Below, piece after piece: positions 1 to 5,164 of a stretch of DNA of 6,966 nucleotides; the stretch's first letter is position 1, and every line of letters begins with the position of its first letter. The position numbers and the translations under genes were made by a program. The notes below the pieces were generated by a model. It made no database searches and was not told the DNA's origin. It saw only the letters and a list, made by a program, of their open reading frames with translations. The stretch comes from Clostridiales bacterium UBA1777 (GTDB lineage Bacteria; Bacillota; Clostridia; Oscillospirales; Oscillospiraceae), in contig DCGN01000030.1 of NCBI GenBank assembly GCA_002315275.1, positions 1 through 6,966 of the forward strand, read 5' to 3'.

Positions 1-384
1 ATGAAGCAGGTGGCAGGCCGCTTGAGAATGGACATGGCACAGTACAGAGAGCTCGCCGCGTTCATGCAGTTCGGCGCAGAGCTTGACAAGGCCACGAAGG
101 CCACGCTTGACAGAGGCGAGAGAATGACGGAGGTTCTCAAGCAGGGCAGATACGCTCCCATGTCCGCGCCAGATCAGGTCATAGCCATCTTCGCTGTAAA
201 CGAAGGCTTTGCCGACGGCATCAGCACGGCGGATATAGTCAGATTCGAGTCTGAGCTCGTTCCGTTTGTCAACAGAAATTATCCCGAGTTTGAAGCAATA
301 GTCATGACGGGCAAGAAGCTTGATAAGGCTCAGCTTGATAAGCTTCGCTCCGTTATCGGCGAATTCGTAAAGAGCTTTAAATAA
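1..384 (+). CDS. atpA: ATP synthase F1 alpha subunit, C-terminal part (5' partial)
   Basis: This is the last 127 residues of the alpha subunit, which forms the alpha3beta3 head of F1 and carries the non-catalytic nucleotide sites. The frame is open from base 1. The methionine there is internal to the family alignment (it precedes the conserved KQVAGRLR), so the true start lies upstream of the window. Recognisable family blocks are QYRELAAF at residues 14-21, QFGAELDKAT at 23-32 and LKQxxYAPM at 46-54, all from the C-terminal helical domain. The Walker A region is outside the window. The TAA stop is followed after 22 nt by atpG, with an AAAGGAGGG ribosome binding site at 391-399 in the gap, consistent with one operon. 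Nothing looks truncated at the 3' end. Identification is from recognition of conserved family sequence and is very secure. Confidence 0.97.
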   Translation: MKQVAGRLRMDMAQYRELAAFMQFGAELDKATKATLDRGERMTEVLKQGRYAPMSAPDQVIAIFAVNEGFADGISTADIVRFESELVPFVNRNYPEFEAIVMTGKKLDKAQLDKLRSVIGEFVKSFK

Positions 385-406
385 ACTCTGAAAGGAGGGC
401 TGCCGG

Positions 407-1261
407 ATGAAAAACATGCGCGCGATCAAGGCACGCATCAAAAGCGTGGAGAGCACACGTCAGATAACCAGATCCATGAAGACGGTGGCCTCTTCCAAGC
501 TGAAGAAGACTCAGCAGGCAATGGCATCGATGCGCGAGTTCGCATCCAAGTGCTATACCGTTATGAACGGCCTCAGCGTTTCCGGCGCGGTGGGAAATCC
601 GCTCCTCGAAAAGAGAGAGGCAGAAAAGGTTTGCTTTGTCCTTTGCGTGGGCAACAGAGGCCTGTGCGGAGGCTATAACAGCAGCCTTCTCAAATATGCC
701 GCTTCTCTCAGCAAAGAGGAGACGTGTGAAAACTTCTTCGTCGTATGCGGAAGCTGGGGCAGGGATGCGATATCCGCGGCGAAGCTTTCCGTCAGAAAGA
801 CGTTTGAGGTGTCCGATGTCCCCGAGTTTGTTCAGGCGGCAGAGGTGTCGGAGTATCTCAAGGAGCTTTTCCTCTCGCACGAGGCCGACAGGATCGTTTT
901 CGTATATGAGAGGTTCGTGTCCGTGCTGTCACAGCAGCCTGCGTCAAAGGTACTTCTTCCGATGTCCGTTGAAAATGACGGCGGCGAGGCGAGGGACGTT
1001 ATCTTTGAACCCGACAAGGATGGCATAATGGAACAGCTGACGGATATGTACCTCAAAAACTCCGTTTATTCGGTGCTGCTTGAGGCAAGAACGGGCGAGC
1101 ATGCCGCCAGAATGACGGCGATGACGTCCGCGTCCGACAACACGGAAGAGCTTATAGCCGAGCTTCAGCTTGAATTGAACCATGCAAGACAGGCCGCGAT
1201 CACGACCGAGGTGAGCGAGATAACGGGCGGCGCAGAGGCGCTTCGCTCGGCTCATCAGTGA
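407..1261 (+). CDS. atpG: ATP synthase F1 gamma subunit
   Basis: Gamma is the rotor shaft of F1: its N- and C-terminal helices form a coiled coil inside the alpha3beta3 head and couple ring rotation to catalysis. The 284-residue length is normal. The N-terminal helix carries the family signature (MRAIKARIKSVEST, ITRSMKTVASSKL, residues 4-32). The Rossmann-like middle holds GNRGLCGGYN at 82-91, where many homologues have SDRGLCGG, so Asp is Asn here. The C-terminal helix ends in ARQAAITTEVSEIT and GGAEAL (about 260-279). The start at ATG 407 is supported by an AAAGGAGGG Shine-Dalgarno sequence at 391-399, seven bases upstream. The gene sits between atpA and atpD, the standard F-ATPase order. 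The 52-nt gap to atpD shows only a ribosome binding site. No frameshift or unusual feature beyond the Asn. Confidence 0.97.
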   Translation: MKNMRAIKARIKSVESTRQITRSMKTVASSKLKKTQQAMASMREFASKCYTVMNGLSVSGAVGNPLLEKREAEKVCFVLCVGNRGLCGGYNSSLLKYAASLSKEETCENFFVVCGSWGRDAISAAKLSVRKTFEVSDVPEFVQAAEVSEYLKELFLSHEADRIVFVYERFVSVLSQQPASKVLLPMSVENDGGEARDVIFEPDKDGIMEQLTDMYLKNSVYSVLLEARTGEHAARMTAMTSASDNTEELIAELQLELNHARQAAITTEVSEITGGAEALRSAHQ

Positions 1262-1301
1262 GGCCGGATAAGCAGAGCATCGCTTAAAAATAAAGGCGAA
1301 C

Positions 1302-1307
1302 AGGAGG
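1302..1307 (+). promoter_or_regulatory. Ribosome binding site fixing the GTG start of atpD
   Basis: AGGAGG lies six bases before a GTG codon at 1314. The reading frame downstream begins RTGIVKRVIGPVVDI, which matches the usual beginning of F1 beta, so the GTG is the start and no ATG is needed. Confidence 0.85.
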
Positions 1308-1313
1308 CAGTCT

Positions 1314-2699
1314 GTGAGAACAGGTATAGTAAAAAGGGTCATCGGCCCTGTCGTGGATATCCACTTTAACGCCGGCGAGCTGCCGGAATTGTACAACGCA
1401 ATAGAGATCGCCCTTGCCGACAGAAAGGTCGTGCTTGAGGTCGTTCAGCAGATAGGCGGAGGCAATGTCAGATGCATAGCTCTCTCGTCTACCGACGGTA
1501 TTTCAAGAGGCTATGAGGCAGCGGATACGGGTGCGTCGATAACGGTTCCCGTAGGTGAGGCAACGCTCGGCAGAATGTTCAATGTCTCCGGCGACCCGAT
1601 AGACGAGCTCGGCCCGGTGGACGATTCTTTCCGCCTGCCCATACACAGAGCGGCACCCGACTTCACCGAGATCACCTCTTCCACCGATATGCTCGAAACG
1701 GGCATCAAGGTCATCGATCTTATGACACCGTATGAGCGCGGCGGCAAGATAGGTCTTTTCGGCGGCGCAGGTGTCGGCAAAACAGTTCTTATTCAGGAGC
1801 TTATCAGAAACGTCGCATATGAGCACGGCGGCTATTCCGTATTCGGCGGCGTCGGCGAGAGAAGCCGCGAGGGCAACGACCTTTGGAACGAAATGCAGGA
1901 GTCCGGCGTTATCAAAAAGACGGCGCTCGTTTTCGGCCAGATGAATGAACCGCCCGGAGCAAGACTGAGAGTTCCGCTTGCCGCTCTTACAATGGCGGAG
2001 GACTTCCGTGACAGATCCGGTCAGGACGTTCTGCTGTTTATAGACAACATATTCAGATTTACGCAGGCAGGCTCAGAGGTCTCCGCGCTGCTCGGCCGTA
2101 TGCCTTCCGCCGTCGGTTATCAGCCGACACTTGCAACGGAGATGGGCGGTCTTCAGGAGAGAATAACCTCCACGAAGAACGGCTCCATCACATCTGTTCA
2201 GGCGATCTACGTTCCCGCAGATGACCTTACAGACCCCGCACCCGCTACAGCCTTCTCCCACCTTGATGCTACGACGGTTCTTGCCCGTTCAATAGCGGAG
2301 CTCGGTATCTATCCCGCCGTCGATCCTCTCGAGTCCTCCTCCCGTATGCTCGAGCCGGGTCTCGTCAGCAAGGATCATTATGAGACTGCCAAGGCTGTCA
2401 AGGCCGTGCTTACCAAGTACAGACAGCTTCAGGATATAATCGCGGTCATGGGTATGGAAGAGCTCTCCGCAGAGGACAGAGCTACCGTCAACCGCGCGAG
2501 AAGAATTCAGCGCTACATGTCTCAGCCGTTCCACGTCGCGGAGAACTTCACCGGCATGAGCGGCAAGTATGTTCCTCTTAATGAGACGATAAAGGGCTTC
2601 CAGGCCATCCTCGGCGGCGATGTCGACGATCTGCCCGAGTCCGCGTTCATGATGTGCGGCAGCATTGACGATGTTATCGCCAAGCGCAGCCTTGTCTGA
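1314..2699 (+). CDS. atpD: ATP synthase F1 beta subunit
   Basis: Beta is the catalytic subunit of F1 and makes or hydrolyses ATP at the alpha/beta interface. All key elements are present in 461 residues: N-terminal beta barrel (about 1-75), Walker A GGAGVGKT at 150-157, catalytic glutamate E182 within GGVGERSREGND, Walker B LLFIDNIFRF at 240-249 with D244, the GRMPSAVGYQPTLATEMG block at 261-278, PADDLTDPAPA at 301-311, the adenine-stacking tyrosine region GIYPAVDPL at 331-339 (Y333), and the DELSEED-type loop, here EELSAED at 382-388. Translation starts at GTG 1314, placed by AGGAGG at 1302-1307. The TGA stop is 10 nt before the atpC ATG, suggesting translational coupling. Whether the enzyme uses protons or sodium cannot be told, since the c subunit is outside the window. 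Confidence 0.98.
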   Translation: MRTGIVKRVIGPVVDIHFNAGELPELYNAIEIALADRKVVLEVVQQIGGGNVRCIALSSTDGISRGYEAADTGASITVPVGEATLGRMFNVSGDPIDELGPVDDSFRLPIHRAAPDFTEITSSTDMLETGIKVIDLMTPYERGGKIGLFGGAGVGKTVLIQELIRNVAYEHGGYSVFGGVGERSREGNDLWNEMQESGVIKKTALVFGQMNEPPGARLRVPLAALTMAEDFRDRSGQDVLLFIDNIFRFTQAGSEVSALLGRMPSAVGYQPTLATEMGGLQERITSTKNGSITSVQAIYVPADDLTDPAPATAFSHLDATTVLARSIAELGIYPAVDPLESSSRMLEPGLVSKDHYETAKAVKAVLTKYRQLQDIIAVMGMEELSAEDRATVNRARRIQRYMSQPFHVAENFTGMSGKYVPLNETIKGFQAILGGDVDDLPESAFMMCGSIDDVIAKRSLV

Positions 2700-2703
2700 G
2701 GTG
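2698..2703 (+). promoter_or_regulatory. Ribosome binding site of atpC, overlapping the atpD stop
   Basis: GAGGTG begins inside the TGA stop of atpD and ends six bases before ATG 2710. It favours ATG 2710 over the in-frame GTG at 2701, which would have no Shine-Dalgarno sequence and would add only three residues. The overlap suggests translational coupling between beta and epsilon. Confidence 0.7.
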
Positions 2704-2709
2704 TTACCG

Positions 2710-2973
2710 ATGGCAGATAAGATCCATCTTACGGTCGTGTCGCCCGTGAACACAGTTATCGATACTATGGTATCGTATCTCCGTATTCCTACTGATTTCG
2801 GCTCTGTCGGGATATTAAGCGGCCATGCGCCGATGGTGTGCTCGATGGATGCAGGCGTTGTCCGTGTGAAGTACGGCGATGAGCAGACTGCTTCTATCAG
2901 AGTATCAAAGGGAATAGCAAATATTTCCGATAATGAGGCCACGCTTCTTGTTTCGGAGGCTGAAGTATTATAA
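2710..2973 (+). CDS. atpC: ATP synthase F1 epsilon subunit, short form without C-terminal helices
   Basis: Epsilon links the gamma shaft to the c ring. In many bacteria its C-terminal helical hairpin also inhibits ATP hydrolysis. The 87-residue product matches the N-terminal beta-sandwich: IHLTVVSP at 5-12, GILSGHAPM at 34-42 (the family GxxPGHAP block), and the final strands KGIANISDNEATLLVSEAE (67-85). Usual length is about 130-140 residues. Here translation stops at TAA directly after the sandwich, and a terminator hairpin begins 8 nt later, so there is no room for the missing hairpin and no downstream remnant in another frame. This looks like a natural short form, as known in Chlorobium and Bacteroidetes, and not a sequencing break. 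The start is set by GAGGTG at 2698-2703. Confidence 0.93.
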   Translation: MADKIHLTVVSPVNTVIDTMVSYLRIPTDFGSVGILSGHAPMVCSMDAGVVRVKYGDEQTASIRVSKGIANISDNEATLLVSEAEVL

Positions 2974-2980
2974 AAATAAT

Positions 2981-3023
2981 GCCGCAGACGGTTCGCTTGA
3001 ACGGAACTGTCTGCGGCGTTTTC
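2981..3023. terminator. Bidirectional intrinsic terminator between atpC and the convergent acyltransferase gene
   Basis: GCCGCAGAC at 2981-2989 pairs with GTCTGCGGC at 3009-3017. The stem is extended by a G-U pair (2990/3008) and GTTC/GAAC (2991-2994 with 3004-3007), giving about 14 bp around a nine-base loop. GTTTTC follows on the plus strand. On the minus strand the hairpin is followed by ATTATTTTTATAATA, a T-rich tail. It starts 8 nt after the atpC stop and ends 10 nt before the stop of the minus-strand gene, so it can serve both. Confidence 0.88.
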
Positions 3024-3033
3024 ATATCTGTAA

Positions 3034-3903
3034 TTATTTGCAGAGCTCTGCAGGGAGAGGCTCACATATCGGCTGCTCGAGTACGAGCGGGTTTTCAAGC
3101 ATATATTTAGTGAGGCGGAGAGACTTTGCAAAATAGAAGCCGTCGGAAATGCGCTCGTCAAGAGTGAGGGTCATGTCAACAACGTCTCTGAGCTGGACGG
3201 TGCCGTCGGCCATCTTTCTGTCGACCGTGTGCATCGTGCCTATGGTTATCATGATAGAGCAGGTGCCGTAATCGGACAGATGGTGATACGGAGCGCCTGC
3301 GCCGATGCTGCCGAGGTTGGACAGAAGCGCGGTGGAATAGTTCGGGTCTCCTGCCATGAGTGACTTCGGCATTATGCCGTGGTATTCAAGCCTGCGGATA
3401 ACAAAAAAGAGTATCTCAAGCACGAAGCGGGGGAGGCTGCCGACAAACTTCATCGTTGCATCAAGACTGTTCGTGCCGGACTTGCGGGCTTTTGCAACGT
3501 CGCCGAGAATAATATGGGATATCTCATTTATAGTCATTTCGGGCTTTACCTTGAGGAACATCAGCGTTTCCTCGGCGTTGTCCTTAAAGGCCTGCTTTGC
3601 AACGAAGGAGAGCGTGATGTCTTTACGCTGCCAGAAATGACGGCCGGCGATAAAGCGATTCATCTGCGGGCGGTGGAAAATAGTCCTTGCAACAGCGGTG
3701 CAGATAGCATGGAAGAGCTTGAGATGCGTGCCCTCTTCGGACTCGTTTCTTGATTTGATGTATTTGCGAAGCTCGGTAACATCAAATTCCTCAGTGATCG
3801 ACACCTCGGCCTCGGTGCGGTTGCGCATTATGTAAGGTACTACCGAATGGAAGGGGTCAAGCCCGTATATTCTGTCGGCGTCAATGCGTTTTCTGCTGCT
3901 CAT
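3034..3903 (-). CDS. Stand-alone E2/CAT-fold acyltransferase-like protein (2-oxoacid dehydrogenase acyltransferase family), His-to-Glu at the active site
   Basis: The 289-residue protein resembles the catalytic domain of dihydrolipoamide acyltransferases (E2) and chloramphenicol acetyltransferase. It has no lipoyl domain and no peripheral subunit-binding domain. Visible landmarks: an N-terminal strand/helix region (about 30-75) with FHAICTAVART, PQMNRFIAGRHFW at 79-91, SNLGSIG at 195-201 (compare the TSNLGS block of E2), and DERISDG at 249-255 in the place of the DHRxxDG motif. The catalytic histidine is therefore glutamate (E250, codon GAG at 3154-3156), so ordinary acyl transfer through a histidine base is doubtful. 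The substrate is unknown. No E1/E3 genes are nearby, so a role in a 2-oxoacid dehydrogenase complex is unlikely. Start ATG 3903 has AGGAGG at 3913-3918. The gene is convergent to atpC and divergent from the transporter gene. Family assignment is good; function is not known. Confidence 0.82.
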   Translation of the reverse strand: MSSRKRIDADRIYGLDPFHSVVPYIMRNRTEAEVSITEEFDVTELRKYIKSRNESEEGTHLKLFHAICTAVARTIFHRPQMNRFIAGRHFWQRKDITLSFVAKQAFKDNAEETLMFLKVKPEMTINEISHIILGDVAKARKSGTNSLDATMKFVGSLPRFVLEILFFVIRRLEYHGIMPKSLMAGDPNYSTALLSNLGSIGAGAPYHHLSDYGTCSIMITIGTMHTVDRKMADGTVQLRDVVDMTLTLDERISDGFYFAKSLRLTKYMLENPLVLEQPICEPLPAELCK

Positions 3904-3941
3904 TTCGACAATCCTCCTGATCTTTCGACTTTAACGGATGT

Positions 3942-3970
3942 ATTCTAACAGCTAAATATGTGTTTGTAAA
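3942..3970 (-). promoter_or_regulatory. Sigma-A type promoter of the acyltransferase-like gene
   Basis: Read on the minus strand: -35 TTTACA (3965-3970), a 17-bp spacer, and -10 TAGAAT (3942-3947), with TG one base upstream of the -10 giving an extended TGnTAGAAT. Transcription would start near 3935, leaving a leader of about 30 nt that contains AGGAGG at 3913-3918. The -35 box lies inside a 28-bp inverted repeat. Confidence 0.65.
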
Positions 3971-3991
3971 TATATAATTGCCTATTTACAA
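3964..3991. promoter_or_regulatory. 28-bp dyad, candidate operator over the -35 box
   Basis: TTGTAAATA (3964-3972) and TATTTACAA (3983-3991) form a perfect 9-bp inverted repeat around a 10-nt spacer. It covers the -35 box of the minus-strand promoter and lies upstream of its transcription start, so it would act as DNA and not as leader RNA. Position and symmetry fit a repressor or activator site. The regulator is not identifiable from this window. Confidence 0.45.
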
Positions 3992-4033
3992 CAAAAAACT
4001 TTAGCTTTTTTCCTTATATATCAAAATTATAAA

Positions 4034-4085
4034 CATCCGAACGGCACGGAAAAACATGCCGGACGCCGTCACAGCCGAACGGATG
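4034..4085. repeat. GC-rich inverted repeat containing two CCGAACGG copies
   Basis: CATCCGAACGGC (4034-4045) and GCCGAACGGATG (4074-4085) pair as 6 bp plus 4 bp around a 2x2 mismatch. Each arm also contains CCGAACGG, itself a CCG-N2-CGG dyad, at 4037-4044 and 4075-4082 (38 bp apart). A nested ACGGC/GCCGT (4041-4045 and 4065-4069) offers an alternative fold. On a minus-strand RNA the mismatches would be U-U, giving the more stable hairpin. It could be an operator pair, a REP-like palindrome or part of a structured RNA; I cannot decide which. Confidence 0.5.
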
Positions 4086-4105
4086 AGAGAATATCCGCAT
4101 ATTAG

Positions 4106-4158
4106 GCAAGCCGCGAGAAAAGAAGAAATGATTAGTACGTGGTAAAATCGCGGTTTGC
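4106..4158. repeat. Long-loop inverted repeat between the divergent promoters
   Basis: GCAAGCCGCGA (4106-4116) pairs with TCGCGGTTTGC (4148-4158): 11 bp including one G-T pair, extendable by another G-T, around a 31-nt purine-rich loop. As RNA the fold is better from the plus strand (G-U) than from the minus strand (A-C). It has no T-tract after the stem on the plus strand, so it is not an intrinsic terminator. It lies upstream of the transporter promoter and would not be in that transcript. Confidence 0.45.
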
Positions 4159-4164
4159 TCGGTA

Positions 4165-4176
4165 TTTGTTTACAAA
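4165..4176. promoter_or_regulatory. Short palindrome next to the transporter -35 box
   Basis: TTTGT-TT-ACAAA is a perfect 5-bp-arm palindrome that ends six bases before the -35 box at 4183. It contains TTTACAA, the same heptamer as in the right arm of the dyad at 3964-3991, which hints at one regulator acting on both promoters. Confidence 0.3.
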
Positions 4177-4182
4177 ATAGAA

Positions 4183-4211
4183 TTGTCAAACCGACTCGTC
4201 TGTGGTAGAAT
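4183..4211 (+). promoter_or_regulatory. Sigma-A type promoter of the transporter-pyrH-frr-uppS operon
   Basis: -35 TTGTCA (4183-4188), exactly 17 bp, then -10 TAGAAT (4206-4211) with TG one base upstream (extended TGnTAGAAT). Transcription would start near 4218, giving a leader of about 25 nt before ATG 4243. This is the best promoter in the window and, with short gaps downstream and no terminator, it probably also reads pyrH, frr and uppS. Confidence 0.75.
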
Positions 4212-4231
4212 AACAGATATACTGGGTTCGT

Positions 4232-4236
4232 AGGTG
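4232..4236 (+). promoter_or_regulatory. Ribosome binding site choosing ATG 4243 for the transporter
   Basis: AGGTG sits six bases before ATG 4243. The alternative in-frame GTG at 4234 would overlap this site and has no good Shine-Dalgarno sequence of its own, only some 16 nt after the predicted transcription start. The three residues it would add (V/M-R-F) are not needed for the first membrane helix. Confidence 0.6.
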
Positions 4237-4242
4237 CGTTTT

Positions 4243-5154
4243 ATGTGGTTCTGGTTTTCCCTTATTGCTCTTGTCTGCTGGAGCGGCTCCGATCTTTTTT
4301 CCAAGGTAGGCTGCCGCGATGCGAGGGATAAGTTCAGCCATCTGAAAATGGTTACGGCTGTGGGCATCGTCATGGGGCTTCACGGAGCGTATCAGGTCGC
4401 CTTCGGCGGAGTTGAGATTAATTGGGAAATCATCCTCCGTTATCTGCCCGTATCGATGCTTTATATAGGCTCGATGGCCGTCGGTTATTTCGGACTGAGA
4501 TATATCGAGCTGTCGATCTCGTCTCCTATCTGCAACAGCTCCGGCGCAATAGTCGCCGTGCTGACGATAGTAACAGTCGGCATCAGCGAGGATATGCCTG
4601 CTGCGGCAATTCCCGCGATAGCGCTTGTGTGCATAGGCGTTATCGGCCTCGGCATTACGGAGGCGAGGGAGGACGAGGAGCTGCGCGCCGCAAGGCAGGA
4701 TGAGGCGAATTTCCGCTATGCCAAGAGCTGGCTCGCGCTGACGATCCCGATCATATACTGCCTGCTCGATGCTCTCGGCACGTTTGCGGATAACCGCGTG
4801 CTCGAGGTGCTTGACGAGGAAAGCGCGAATGTCGCATATGAGTTTACGTTTTTTGCGATAGGTCTGGCGGCGCTCATATACACCGCGGGCGTGAAGAAGC
4901 AGAAGCTGACAGTCAGGCAGGAGGTGCCCAAGTACGTGGGCGCGCTGTTTGAAACGGCAGGTCAGTTCTTCTACATATTCGCTGTGGCGGATACGGAGCA
5001 TCTGATGTTCGCGGCTCCGATGATAAGCTCGTACTGTGTCGCCAGCGTCCTATGGGGACGGCTTTTCCTCAAGGAAAAGCTTTCGGCAAAGCATTATCTT
5101 TCAATCGCTCTCGTGATAGCGGGTATAGTAATTATGGGTATACTTGATATATAA
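4243..5154 (+). CDS. DMT-superfamily transporter, EamA type (substrate unknown)
   Basis: A 303-residue integral membrane protein with ten predicted hydrophobic helices at about 2-20, 36-55, 63-84, 87-108, 119-138, 162-181, 197-215, 230-249, 255-273 and 284-301, arranged as two EamA-type five-helix halves. The end LKEKLSAKHYLSIALVIAG (276-294) is the typical EamA close, with the glutamate of the ERL/EKL motif before the last helix. PICNSSGAIVA at 95-105 is the corresponding first-half helix. A charged, probably cytoplasmic linker (139-161, EAREDEELRAARQDE) joins the halves. Family members move amino acids, sugars, nucleotides and other small metabolites; nothing here fixes the substrate. Start ATG 4243 is preferred over GTG 4234. 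The TAA stop is 10 nt before pyrH, and the pyrH ribosome binding site begins within that stop, so the two are cotranscribed and likely coupled. Confidence 0.85.
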   Translation: MWFWFSLIALVCWSGSDLFSKVGCRDARDKFSHLKMVTAVGIVMGLHGAYQVAFGGVEINWEIILRYLPVSMLYIGSMAVGYFGLRYIELSISSPICNSSGAIVAVLTIVTVGISEDMPAAAIPAIALVCIGVIGLGITEAREDEELRAARQDEANFRYAKSWLALTIPIIYCLLDALGTFADNRVLEVLDEESANVAYEFTFFAIGLAALIYTAGVKKQKLTVRQEVPKYVGALFETAGQFFYIFAVADTEHLMFAAPMISSYCVASVLWGRLFLKEKLSAKHYLSIALVIAGIVIMGILDI

Positions 5155-5158
5155 GGAG
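5153..5158 (+). promoter_or_regulatory. Ribosome binding site fixing the pyrH start
   Basis: AAGGAG, beginning in the transporter stop codon, is six bases before ATG 5165. An upstream in-frame ATG at 5144 would lie before this site and inside the transporter gene, so it is not the start. Confidence 0.8.
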
Positions 5159-5164
5159 ACAGAG

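Larger units (their letters stand above)
3904..4242. other. Divergent intergenic region with two promoters and four inverted repeats
   Basis: This 339-nt stretch separates the minus-strand acyltransferase-like gene from the plus-strand transporter gene. It is AT-rich at both flanks, where the promoters lie, and holds a GC-rich core at about 4034-4160. I find no credible coding sequence: the only open frame of note, on the minus strand at 4001-4189, begins at TTG without a ribosome binding site and matches nothing I recognise. I recognise no known riboswitch or small RNA. The individual elements are listed separately. Confidence 0.7.

Noticed and set aside
377..880. Minus-strand open frames across atpG, atpD, pyrH and frr
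   Set aside because: They lie opposite strongly conserved genes and show no family similarity or ribosome binding sites; they result from codon bias in moderately GC-rich sequence.
2665..2709. Earlier ATG for atpC at 2665, and GTG at 2701
   Set aside because: ATG 2665 lies inside atpD without a Shine-Dalgarno sequence and adds residues not typical of epsilon. GAGGTG at 2698-2703 is correctly spaced for ATG 2710.
3379..3753. Plus-strand open frames within the acyltransferase-like gene
   Set aside because: They are antisense shadows: the minus-strand frame shows recognisable E2-family blocks, promoter and ribosome binding site, while these have none.
4034..4158. A miniature transposable element spanning both intergenic repeats
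   Set aside because: The two inverted repeats are unrelated to each other, no terminal inverted repeats bound the whole block, and no target-site duplication is visible.
4001..4189. Minus-strand 62-codon open frame with hydrophobic stretch in the divergent intergenic region
   Set aside because: It begins at TTG with no ribosome binding site, its apparent membrane stretch comes from translating the inverted repeats, and it would overlap the transporter promoter. I recognise no family.
4160..4189. Minus-strand TTGACA at 4184-4189 as a -35 box that would transcribe the repeats toward the acyltransferase-like gene
   Set aside because: The hexamer is perfect, but 16-18 bp downstream there is only AAATAC/AATACC/ATACCG, no acceptable -10. 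The match arises from the symmetry of TTGTCAA on the plus strand.
5099..5144. Possible separate promoter for pyrH inside the end of the transporter gene (TATACT at 5139-5144)
   Set aside because: No -35-like hexamer at 16-18 bp upstream; the TATA-like string encodes the normal C-terminal transporter residues.
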